This document shows, piece by piece, positions 1 through 6,313 of a stretch of 7,622 nucleotides of DNA. The stretch's first letter is position 1; every line of letters starts with the position of its first letter. The position numbers and the translations under genes are program-made. The stretch comes from Gammaproteobacteria bacterium. Its GTDB lineage: Bacteria > Gemmatimonadota > Gemmatimonadetes > Longimicrobiales > Gaopeijiaceae. The stretch is from the NCBI GenBank assembly GCA_024638345.1, contig JAHEKL010000126.1:1-7622 (forward strand), in the 5' to 3' direction. The notes beneath the pieces were generated by a model. It had not been told where the DNA came from, did not search any database, and was given only the letters and a program-made list of their open reading frames with translations.

Positions 1-3000
1 AACCGGCAGCCCACACTACCCGATAATCCCGCGCGGATTCGCGTGCGAAAGGAGGTTCGGCTGCCCAGTGGTGACCCCGCGAGCCACTCGCTCGAGGGAT
101 TCGTGTTCGAGATCCGACGCGCGGAGACGAAAGCGGTGATAGCAACCGATACGACGGACGCCGACGGGATTGCCACGGCGACCGTCTCGCCGGGCGTGTA
201 CGACGTCGTGGAGATCGACAGCGGCCGTCTGACGGATATCACGGGCCCGACCGGGGCGTGGAACGGCGTCTCGGTCCTCGCGGGGGAGACCTACGAAGAC
301 GACTGGATCAATCAGGTCGTGCCGCGGAAAATCGACGTCAAGGTCACGCTGCGAGCTCCGGACAATGCGGAGCTCGGCAGGGAGTTCACATTCTCCCTGG
401 TCACGACGAACGAAAGCGAAAGCGATGAGGCGGCGGCCAAGGTCGCGGTGATCCAGACACTCCCTGCCGGAATCGAGTTCATCAGCGCATCCGCGGGCGG
501 ACGGGCTGATGAGGAGGGCCCGAGCAACGGCACCCGGGCGCGGAAGATCGCCTGGGACACCATTCCCACCTTGGCAGTCAACGATACGGTGACGTACAGC
601 GTGACGGCCGTCGCGACGGAAGTGGGGGCGTTTCGCAGCATCGTGACCGCCTCCACCACCTCGCTGGACGTCGACCTCACCAACAACGAAGACGCAGAAG
701 TCACACGGGTGGGGATCAGTCCGTTCTCGGACGAGGGGTTCATCCTCGGCAAGGTCTTCATCGACTGCGGGTGCGAGCTCCACACTCGGGCCCGCTGGGA
801 GCGCGGGATTCCCGGGGTCAGGATCTATCTACAAGACGGAACCTCGGCCGTGACCGATATAGAAGGCGAATTTCATTTCTTGGGACTCAGGCCGCGTCTA
901 TGGGTGGTCAAGGTCGATCCGGCCACCCTCCCCGTCGACGCCCGGCTGATTCCGATCACCAATCGTCACGGGAACGACGGTTCCTCGGTGTTCGTGGACC
1001 TGAAGAGCAGCGAGCTTGCGCGGGCGGACTTCGCGGACGGCTCAGGAAGCTTGAGCGTCGGCAGGGAAGTCAAGAGGCGACGTGAGCGGAGCCACGAGGA
1101 GGGCTTGCTCGTGGCTGGGAAGCCCACGGACGCGCTCGATGAGGGCGCGCCGGTCTTCACTCCGCTGCTCCCCGGATCCTCTTCGGTCATCGACGGATTC
1201 CCTGTCGACTCCGTGTCCAGCAGCGTCTCCGTTCCGGATACCGCCCCTGCGTCCCCTCCGACACGAAGGGAGTCCCTCCTGGCCGCCGGCTTGCTCGAAG
1301 CGCGTGTCGACCTGCGGTCTCTGGCCGGTGGGGAGCTGGGCGCAGGCCTGGGGCGCGACCGATTCGAGGACGAGCTTCGCAGCTTCCGGACGGAGAACGA
1401 CGACGGAAAGCTGACGGCGGGAGCCAGGGCCTCCCTCTTCATGAAGGGCACCGTAGGTGACGACTACGGAGTGACCCTCAGAATCGAGTCCGAAGAAGAG
1501 GATCAGTCGCGCCTCTTCCGAGACATTCGGCCGGACGAGCTCTATCCGGTCTATGGGGACGCATCGATCCGGGAATTCGATGCTCAGTCCAAAGGCCGGC
1601 TTTTCGGGCGGATAGAGCGGGGGCGTTCTCACCTGTCCCTGGGCGATTTCGATACCGAGCTCGAGTCGTACGGTCAGACGGGAAGCAGAGCGCTGGGGCG
1701 CTATAGCCGAACGCTGAACGGGGTCCTGAAGCACTTCGAGAACGAGCGGATGGTGGTCAACGGGTTCGCCAGCCGCGACCGGTTCGTCCAAGTGGTGGAC
1801 GAGATCCGAGGTGAAGGGATCAGCGGTCCCTACGAGCTGAGTCGAGCCGACGGTCTCGTTCACAGCGAGAGGGTCGAGATCATCACTCGAGACCGGAATC
1901 AGCCTTCCGTGGTGCTCGCTGCGCGAAGGATGGAGCGCTTCACCGACTACTCCGTCGAGCCCTTCAGCGCCAGGATCCTCTTCAAGCAGGCCATCCCCAG
2001 TATCGACGGCGATCTCAACCCGGTCTCGATCCGAGTGACCTACGAAGTCGAGGGGCGCTCCGATCAGTTCTGGGTCGTGGGGGTGGACGGCCAGTTTCGG
2101 CCTTTGGACCACCTGGAGTTCGGTGGTGGGTTCGTGAGGGACGACAATCCGATCGATCAGTTCGACCTCGCAAGCATGAACGCCACCGTCGATCTGGGAA
2201 CGGGCACCCTGGTCTTCGGCGAGTTCGCCCGGACGGAAGGCTCGGTGTCGGCCGCGGGCGAGGCCAGTCGCATCGGGCTGCGTCATGCCTCGGAGCGCCT
2301 GTTCGCTCGACTCCTCTTCCTGGAGACCGACTCGACCTTCCAGAATCCGTCCGCCGCGTTTCTGAGAGGACGCCGAGAGATCAGTGTTCAGGCAAGAGCC
2401 GAGATCAACGACCAGACGAGAATCTTCGGCGAGCTGATCCGCACCCAGGATCGACGCAGAAACGGCACCCGCGAAGGCGGGCGTCTCGGGCTCGAGCGCG
2501 CATTCGGCGAGTGGGTACGAGGACAGGTCGCATACCGGTACGCAGACGAGACGGAGACTCCCGCGACCGATCCGTCCGCCGACACACCCAACGAGGTGAA
2601 TACGATCGGGGCCCGGCTGACTGTCGTTCCTCCGCGGGCGACGAGAGTCTCCGTCTCTGGCGAATACGAGCAGGACATCTCGCAAACTGATCAGCGGCGC
2701 GCCTGGGCCGGAGTGGACTACCGCATTCCGAGACAGGCTCGGCTCTATGCCCGCCACGAGTTTCTCACATCACTCTCGGGCCCTTACGGCCTGAACCCAG
2801 AGGAGGAGCGAAACTCCACCGTCTTCGGCGCGTCGGCCGACTATCGAACCGGACAAACGCTTTTTTCGGAATACCGCGTCCGCGACGCCATCGGAGGCCG
2901 TGAGGCCCAAGCCGCGATCGGGCTCAGGAATACCTGGATCGTCAGCGGCGGGGCTCGGATGACCACTTCTGTGGAGCGTCTCTCTCCCCTCGAGGCCGGG

Positions 3001-5535
3001 GGTGTTGCGGCGACCGCCTTGACCGGCGGACTGGAGCTCAGTGGAGACTCGGCCTGGTTAGGCAGCCTTCGAGCCGAGTACTGGGATCGGAACGGTATCG
3101 ACCAGGTCTTCGGATCCGTGGGCTATGCCCTCAAGATAAGTTCCGACTTCACGTTACTGGCGAACACGGCATTCAGTGCGGAGCTCGGTGGCGGCAGAGC
3201 GTTCGAGCGGACTCGCGTGGGCGTCGCTTGGCGGGAAACGAATCGAAATCGGTGGAACGCGCTCGCGAGATACGAGCACCGATATGACGGGACGGCTCCG
3301 TACGATCGCTTCTCCGACGGTTTCAGCGCGGAGACAGTAGCATCCAGCGCCTTTCCCCTCCTCCGAGGCCCCGATCAGCTGGATGCGAACCGATCTGCGC
3401 ACATCTTTTGGAGCCACGTGAATTACCAGCCGGTTTCCGGACTGGTGCTGAGAGCGAACTGGGCGAGTAAGTACACATCCGGGGACTTGGATCTGTCGGA
3501 GGCTATCGGCGATCCGGAAACACCGGAGACCGTCCCATTCTCCGAAAACGCGCACCTCCTGGGGCTGCGAGGTACCGTCGATGTGTCCGACCGCGTCGAC
3601 CTGGGCATGATGGGGCGGACGATGTTCTCCGAATCCCACGAGAACACGCAGTACGGCCTGGGAGGTGAGGTGGGCGTGCTGCTCGGAGACAACCTGCGCC
3701 TAGCAGCAGGCTACAACTTCTTCGGGTTTGAGGACCGGGATTTCTCCGCCGACGAATCGACCGACCACGGACCCTATCTGCACCTGGGATTCAAGTTCGA
3801 CGAGGGGCTGTTCACGACGCGGGCGCCCCAGGCTGATGGGCCCGAGTCACCGGCACACTGCAGCTGCCCCGAACTCACGATCACCAAGACCGGGCCGCAC
3901 GAAGCGGAGCCGGATAGCGCAGTCACCTATGTCATCCGGGTCATCAACGGGGGTGTGACTCCCGTCGAGGACGTCGAGATCACTGATGTGATCCCGGACC
4001 GGTCGCGGTTCCAAAGCGCGAGTCGCGGTGCTGGAGAGAGCGCGGGTCGTGTGATCTGGCCCACTCTTCCGACGCTCGGTGCCGGGAAGATGCAGGTCGA
4101 TACCCTCGTGGTTCTGGCTCCAGCCGAACCGGACACCCTGCTCAACATCGCCCAGGCAATGGCGCCTCATACCCCGACGGTCTCAGACACCGTACGGACG
4201 ATCGTTCGCGCCCGACCCGTGCCTCCGCAGAGCCTCATTCTCTCGATCGTCGGAGCGGAGCTCGCGTGTCCGTTGTCGGACGTTCCGCTGCGGATCAGCT
4301 TGGAGAGCGAGGGAGGGGGCAGCCAGAACGTTCTGATGACCGTGGCGCTCACGGCGGGCGAGCTTCGGTACGCGAGTCGGGGCTCTCGGACCGAGACTTC
4401 CGTTACATGGGAGACGACGCTCGAAGCCGGCCAGACACAAGTCGACTCGCTCGTGGTGCGGGCTCCCGGTTCGGGATCCTTCGAGATCGTCACGGCGGCG
4501 ACATCATCGGTATCGCCGGCTGTGCAGGACACACACATCATCAGGGTGCAGTCATGTCCGAATCCGAATGTCATCGACCTGGAGAAACGACAGCTCGGCC
4601 GTGACACGGTGAGCGTGGGTGACACCGTCGAGTACGCCATCCAGGTCACGAACCGCGGGACCGACCGGGTCGAGGGTGTTGTCGTGAAGGATCTGTTGCC
4701 CGCGGGCGCGGAACTCATCCGTGCGAGTGGCGACTCCGACCGGGACGGCTTCATCCTCAGCTGGGCACCTGTCGCGCTGGATCCTGGAGCCAGCCTCACG
4801 AACACAGTGCTGCTTCGGGCACCCTCGGCTCCGGGACGGTTGGTGAACCTCGCCGTTGCAGAGCACCGCGTAGAAGTCGACTCCGCCTCGGTTCGGACGG
4901 TCGTGATAGGGCCGGACAACGGCGGAGGCCCCCCGACAATCGTCCCTCCACGAGGCCCGTTTGGTCCGTTCCCATCGACGATAGACACGATCGTCGTGGT
5001 CGACACGACGCAGATCGTGCTCCGGACACCCCCAGAGACCATCTTCGTCGTCGATTCTACGGTTGTCCCCATCCAGGGAAGGACGGACACGGTGCGGGTG
5101 GTCGACACCATGAGGATCGCGGTCGGGGGCGACACGAGCACGGTGATCGACACGATCCTCGTGGTGATCCGGACGCCTCCGGAGACCATCCTCGTTCCCG
5201 ACAGAACGTCGACGGTGGTCCGAGCGCCCAGCTGGCCCTGGTGGTGGCTGTTCGGGGGCCTGATCCTCTTCACGCTGGTGCTGGCGGTAGTGCTGATCTC
5301 CACGCCCTGGTGGCCCTGGTTGTGGCTGCTGCTCGGCCTGTTCGTGGTGAATTCGGGACTCGCCGGCGCGTTGATCTTCGGGTCGCCGTGGCCGTGGCCC
5401 TGGATCCTCGTCGTGCTGTTCCTGTTCAACCTCGTCATGGCTTCGACGCTCGTCTATCTGCTGCTCAGGACCCGTGTGACGGTGAGGTCCAGCATGCGGC
5501 AGAGTGTCGAAGTCGAATCCGAGGAGGCGCAATGA
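1..5535 (+). CDS. Giant DUF11/CnaB-domain outer-membrane beta-barrel protein with C-terminal hydrophobic helices (5' partial)
   Basis: The frame is open from the first base, so the true start lies upstream. The GTG at 43 has no Shine-Dalgarno and falls at the first strand of a domain. Residues below count from that GTG (stop TGA 5533-5535, last residue 1830). Domains in order: CnaB/SpaA-like about 1-93; DUF11 about 95-222; SdrD_B/CnaB-like about 233-310; charged, Ser/Pro-rich linker about 330-450; beta-barrel about 455-1258, with many amphipathic strands rich in alternating aromatics and ending at a strand closing in FDEGLF; DUF11-type domains about 1276-1391, 1393-1505 and 1507-1622; Gly/Pro hinge and Thr/Asp/Val stalk to 1726; three hydrophobic helices 1731-1808; basic then acidic tail. 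The role is inferred to be a surface or envelope-spanning structural protein. No enzymatic motif was seen. The six cysteines (242, 244, 1273, 1275, 1409, 1505) are all outside the barrel. Architecture confidence is high; biological function is unknown. Confidence 0.9.
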   Translation, partial: NRQPTLPDNPARIRVRKEVRLPSGDPASHSLEGFVFEIRRAETKAVIATDTTDADGIATATVSPGVYDVVEIDSGRLTDITGPTGAWNGVSVLAGETYEDDWINQVVPRKIDVKVTLRAPDNAELGREFTFSLVTTNESESDEAAAKVAVIQTLPAGIEFISASAGGRADEEGPSNGTRARKIAWDTIPTLAVNDTVTYSVTAVATEVGAFRSIVTASTTSLDVDLTNNEDAEVTRVGISPFSDEGFILGKVFIDCGCELHTRARWERGIPGVRIYLQDGTSAVTDIEGEFHFLGLRPRLWVVKVDPATLPVDARLIPITNRHGNDGSSVFVDLKSSELARADFADGSGSLSVGREVKRRRERSHEEGLLVAGKPTDALDEGAPVFTPLLPGSSSVIDGFPVDSVSSSVSVPDTAPASPPTRRESLLAAGLLEARVDLRSLAGGELGAGLGRDRFEDELRSFRTENDDGKLTAGARASLFMKGTVGDDYGVTLRIESEEEDQSRLFRDIRPDELYPVYGDASIREFDAQSKGRLFGRIERGRSHLSLGDFDTELESYGQTGSRALGRYSRTLNGVLKHFENERMVVNGFASRDRFVQVVDEIRGEGISGPYELSRADGLVHSERVEIITRDRNQPSVVLAARRMERFTDYSVEPFSARILFKQAIPSIDGDLNPVSIRVTYEVEGRSDQFWVVGVDGQFRPLDHLEFGGGFVRDDNPIDQFDLASMNATVDLGTGTLVFGEFARTEGSVSAAGEASRIGLRHASERLFARLLFLETDSTFQNPSAAFLRGRREISVQARAEINDQTRIFGELIRTQDRRRNGTREGGRLGLERAFGEWVRGQVAYRYADETETPATDPSADTPNEVNTIGARLTVVPPRATRVSVSGEYEQDISQTDQRRAWAGVDYRIPRQARLYARHEFLTSLSGPYGLNPEEERNSTVFGASADYRTGQTLFSEYRVRDAIGGREAQAAIGLRNTWIVSGGARMTTSVERLSPLEAGGVAATALTGGLELSGDSAWLGSLRAEYWDRNGIDQVFGSVGYALKISSDFTLLANTAFSAELGGGRAFERTRVGVAWRETNRNRWNALARYEHRYDGTAPYDRFSDGFSAETVASSAFPLLRGPDQLDANRSAHIFWSHVNYQPVSGLVLRANWASKYTSGDLDLSEAIGDPETPETVPFSENAHLLGLRGTVDVSDRVDLGMMGRTMFSESHENTQYGLGGEVGVLLGDNLRLAAGYNFFGFEDRDFSADESTDHGPYLHLGFKFDEGLFTTRAPQADGPESPAHCSCPELTITKTGPHEAEPDSAVTYVIRVINGGVTPVEDVEITDVIPDRSRFQSASRGAGESAGRVIWPTLPTLGAGKMQVDTLVVLAPAEPDTLLNIAQAMAPHTPTVSDTVRTIVRARPVPPQSLILSIVGAELACPLSDVPLRISLESEGGGSQNVLMTVALTAGELRYASRGSRTETSVTWETTLEAGQTQVDSLVVRAPGSGSFEIVTAATSSVSPAVQDTHIIRVQSCPNPNVIDLEKRQLGRDTVSVGDTVEYAIQVTNRGTDRVEGVVVKDLLPAGAELIRASGDSDRDGFILSWAPVALDPGASLTNTVLLRAPSAPGRLVNLAVAEHRVEVDSASVRTVVIGPDNGGGPPTIVPPRGPFGPFPSTIDTIVVVDTTQIVLRTPPETIFVVDSTVVPIQGRTDTVRVVDTMRIAVGGDTSTVIDTILVVIRTPPETILVPDRTSTVVRAPSWPWWWLFGGLILFTLVLAVVLISTPWWPWLWLLLGLFVVNSGLAGALIFGSPWPWPWILVVLFLFNLVMASTLVYLLLRTRVTVRSSMRQSVEVESEEAQ
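43..321 (+). other. CnaB/SpaA-like prealbumin-fold domain (protein domain, N-terminal part cut by window)
   Basis: The translation shows the hallmarks of a CnaB/SpaA-type domain: a first strand with Lys3, a LEGFVFEI strand, a T-x-x-DG turn near residues 38-42, the pG-x-Y-x-V-x-E strand around 50-57, and a closing strand with Asn90. In this family a Lys, an Asn/Asp and a Glu form an intramolecular isopeptide bond. Lys3, Glu57 and Asn90 sit where that triad is expected. The assignment comes from motif reading only, and the residues encoded before position 43 probably belong to the same domain or a preceding linker. Confidence 0.6.
325..708 (+). other. DUF11 repeat domain 1 (protein domain)
   Basis: Residues about 95-222 follow the DUF11 (B_ant_repeat) pattern. 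There is an initial VKVTLRAP strand, a G-x-x-F-T-F-S-L-V-T-x-N strand, a tLPAGieF-x-SA-s-g segment, a W-d-t-I-P-t-L-a-v-n-D-t-v segment, and a final strand ending in L-T-N-N (about 212-215). The domain sits between the CnaB-like and SdrD_B-like modules, on the N-terminal side of the barrel. DUF11 domains are Ig-like structural modules of secreted proteins. Confidence 0.8.
739..972 (+). other. SdrD_B/CnaB-like domain with CxC pair (protein domain)
   Basis: Residues about 233-310 read as an SdrD_B or carboxypeptidase-regulatory-like sandwich: an ILGKVFID strand, then GVRIYLQDGT, then T-D-I-E-G-E-F-H-F and a closing VVKVD strand followed by A-T-L-P. The DG and D-x-x-G turns are typical. A C-G-C pair (Cys242, Cys244) lies just after the first strand. 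It is the last folded module before the linker that leads into the barrel. Confidence 0.65.
1405..3816 (+). other. Predicted outer-membrane beta-barrel region (protein domain)
   Basis: Residues about 455-1258 consist of successive strands with alternating hydrophobic and polar residues, aromatic girdles and acidic or Gly/Ser turns. There are no cysteines and no long hydrophobic helix, as expected for an outer-membrane barrel. Early strands carry a YPVYGD motif near 501 and an LSLGDFDTEL motif, and about 590-668 holds a GISGPYELS to RVTYE block that looks like a conserved module of large barrel proteins of this type. The last strand (about 1245-1257) ends in FDEGLF, resembling a terminal beta-signal, but here it is followed by 570 more residues. 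I did not fix an exact strand count. Confidence 0.75.
3868..4215 (+). other. DUF11 repeat domain 2 (protein domain)
   Basis: Residues about 1276-1391 carry a canonical DUF11 pattern: an LTITKTG opening, A-V-T-Y-V-I-R-V-I-N, a V-E-D-V-E-I-T-D-V-I-P segment, then a W-P-T-L-P-T-L-x-x-G segment and a D-T-L-L-N-I-A strand. It starts immediately after a C-S-C pair (Cys1273, Cys1275) that follows the last barrel strand. If the barrel's two ends face the periplasm, as is usual for an even strand number, this domain is periplasmic. Confidence 0.8.
4219..4557 (+). other. Divergent DUF11-like domain 3, probably disulphide-closed (protein domain)
   Basis: Residues about 1393-1505 are spaced like a DUF11 unit and share the W-E-T-x-L-x-x-G and V-D-S-L-V-V-R-A-P strands with the neighbouring domains. 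The front half is diverged. Cys1409 lies near its first strand and Cys1505 at its end, so a disulphide closing the domain is plausible. The call rests on position and on its matching C-terminal half. Confidence 0.6.
4561..4908 (+). other. DUF11 repeat domain 4 (protein domain)
   Basis: Residues about 1507-1622 show a clear DUF11 pattern: D-L-E-K opening, V-S-V-G-D-T-V-E-Y-A-I-Q-V-T-N-R-G, V-V-V-K-D-L-L-P-A-G, W-A-P-V-A-L-x-P-G and the V-N-L-A-V-A closing strand. It is followed by a Gly/Pro-rich hinge (about 1623-1646) rather than by another globular unit. Confidence 0.8.
5023..5196 (+). repeat. Duplicated RTPPETI stalk motif
   Basis: Two copies of an RTPPETI-x-V motif occur at residues 1661-1669 (5023-5049) and 1710-1718 (5170-5196). 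Each is preceded by an IDTI-[VL]-VV segment, and DNA similarity is clear between the copies. They lie in a stretch (1647-1726) made almost only of Thr, Asp, Val and Ile with Pro breaks, between the last DUF11 domain and the membrane helices. It looks like an extended beta-type stalk that grew by internal duplication with a 147-base offset. Confidence 0.75.
5233..5466 (+). repeat. Three tandem 78-base units encoding 26-residue W-P-W-x-W hydrophobic helices
   Basis: Units run 5233-5310, 5311-5388 and 5389-5466 (residues 1731, 1757 and 1783 as starts). Aligned without gaps they share W-P-W-x-W-[LI] at positions 1-6, Leu at 10, [NT] at 14, [LM] at 17, Ala at 18 and Leu at 21. Each is long enough and hydrophobic enough for a membrane helix. 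The last is followed by several Arg residues (1809, 1811, 1815, 1819), which by the positive-inside rule suggests a cytoplasmic C-terminus. Three helices then leave everything upstream outside the cytoplasm, consistent with the exported domains. Confidence 0.85.
5521..5526 (+). promoter_or_regulatory. Shine-Dalgarno for the 229-residue gene
   Basis: GAGGAG lies five bases before the ATG at 5532, inside the last codons of the giant gene. It fixes the start of the downstream gene and, with the ATGA overlap, supports translational coupling. Confidence 0.75.
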
Positions 5536-6221
5536 CCGAGGCTCGGGGTGGCGACGGACCAGGAGGGGAGCAGGGTTCGCTGAGCCTCGCCACGATCTTC
5601 GAGAGCGACCTGAAGGAAGTGAAGAAAGACCTTGGAACCATGGTCAAGGGGCGCAGGCAGGACACGAATCTGGGGAGAATACGGAGGTTCGCTTGGTGGC
5701 TCGTGGGGCCGATGATGACGAAGCAGATGGACAAGGTCTTGGCCCTGCCACTCGGGGATTCTCTCGCGGAAGCATGCTGCAGGCTACAAAGTGTGAGAGA
5801 GCCTGTCTTGAAGGCCCGGAAGGAGTGGCGGAAGTACCAAGGGGCGACGCCCGAAAAGCCTTACCCGCTCGGCCTCAAACCCAAGCCGCCCACGCTCAAG
5901 CTGAACCCGAGACATCTGCTGGCGGCAGAGATCGAGCGCTGGGAGGTGGGGAGCCTCGAGTTCGACTTCGAGCTGAGGTTCAAGATCAAAGGAGCCACTC
6001 TTGGAGTGGCACAAGGGTGCATTCATCATCTCGACCTGGGAGGCGGCAAGGTCGAAGGCACCTTGACTTGCTGGGTGAAGGGCAAGGAGTTGGGCTCTCG
6101 CCCGCTGCCGTCCGCTCCGATTCCCAATCAGCGGATCAAGTTCGATCCGGCCATCCGAATTCTTCCCCTCACGGAGGATCCTGACAGCCTTGCCCCCGGT
6201 CGTCCCCCAGGGGACCTTTAG
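5532..6221 (+). CDS. Hypothetical protein, coupled to the giant envelope protein
   Basis: The ATG at 5532 overlaps the upstream TGA (ATGA) and has GAGGAG five bases before it, so it is preferred over any in-frame codon further upstream. The product is 229 residues. It has no signal peptide and no convincing membrane helix; the F-A-W-W-L-V-G-P-M-M patch at 53-62 is short and flanked by basic residues. A Gly-rich N-terminus is followed by a Lys/Arg-rich, probably helical region (about 20-105), a Lys/Pro segment, and a beta-rich C-terminal part (about 138-220) with alternating strands such as LEFDFELRFKIK. I do not recognise the family. The tight coupling suggests it works with the giant protein, perhaps at its cytoplasmic tail; that is inference. 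Confidence 0.8.
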   Translation: MTEARGGDGPGGEQGSLSLATIFESDLKEVKKDLGTMVKGRRQDTNLGRIRRFAWWLVGPMMTKQMDKVLALPLGDSLAEACCRLQSVREPVLKARKEWRKYQGATPEKPYPLGLKPKPPTLKLNPRHLLAAEIERWEVGSLEFDFELRFKIKGATLGVAQGCIHHLDLGGGKVEGTLTCWVKGKELGSRPLPSAPIPNQRIKFDPAIRILPLTEDPDSLAPGRPPGDL

Positions 6222-6278
6222 GGCGTCTCGGGCTGCTCGTCCTTTCTCGGGCCGCCTCGAGTCATCCGGTCGCGAACT

Positions 6279-6285
6279 GGAGGAA
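6279..6285 (+). promoter_or_regulatory. Strong Shine-Dalgarno before a six-codon mini-ORF
   Basis: GGAGGAA is placed seven bases before an ATG at 6293. It is the best ribosome-binding sequence in the gap between the two genes, but it serves the mini-ORF rather than the zinc-ribbon gene start at 6310, which has its own weaker GGAG at 6299-6302. Confidence 0.55.
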
Positions 6286-6292
6286 GCTCACC

Positions 6293-6313
6293 ATGTTTGG
6301 AGTCGATCGATGA
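6293..6313 (+). other. Possible translated six-codon leader ORF (MFGVDR)
   Basis: An ATG with well-spaced GGAGGAA opens a frame encoding MFGVDR and stopping at TGA 6311-6313. That stop overlaps the zinc-ribbon gene's ATG (6310-6312) as ATGA. The arrangement would let ribosomes finishing the leader restart on the gene. It may instead be a chance reading frame. Confidence 0.35.

Noticed and set aside
43..45. GTG as the true start of the giant gene
   Set aside because: The frame is open to base 1, no Shine-Dalgarno precedes the GTG, no signal peptide follows it, and it begins at the first strand of a domain. The gene is taken as 5' partial.
1042..2757. Long minus-strand open frame (571 codons) opposite the barrel region
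   Set aside because: It is a shadow of GC-rich codon bias in the plus-strand gene. Its translation is Arg/Pro/Gly-rich low-complexity sequence with no domain pattern, while the plus frame shows clear strands and DUF11 motifs.
4167..5438. Minus-strand open frame (423 codons) opposite the DUF11 and stalk region
   Set aside because: The Thr/Ser/Arg-rich translation simply mirrors the plus-strand Asp/Thr/Val codons; there is no recognisable domain or ribosome site.
5241..5531. Upstream extension of the 229-residue protein in its frame
   Set aside because: The extension overlaps the membrane-helix repeats of the giant gene in another frame and reads as Arg/Ala-rich filler; the ATG at 5532 has a proper ribosome site and ATGA overlap.
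6202..6215. Small hairpin GTCCC/GGGAC just before the stop of the 229-residue gene, followed by CTTTAG
   Set aside because: A five-base stem inside coding sequence with only three T residues after it is too weak to call a terminator.
6190..6309. Upstream in-frame ATG start for the zinc-ribbon gene
   Set aside because: It would overlap the preceding gene and add 40 unrelated residues before the C-P-A-C motif; the family normally begins the first ribbon near residue 2-4.
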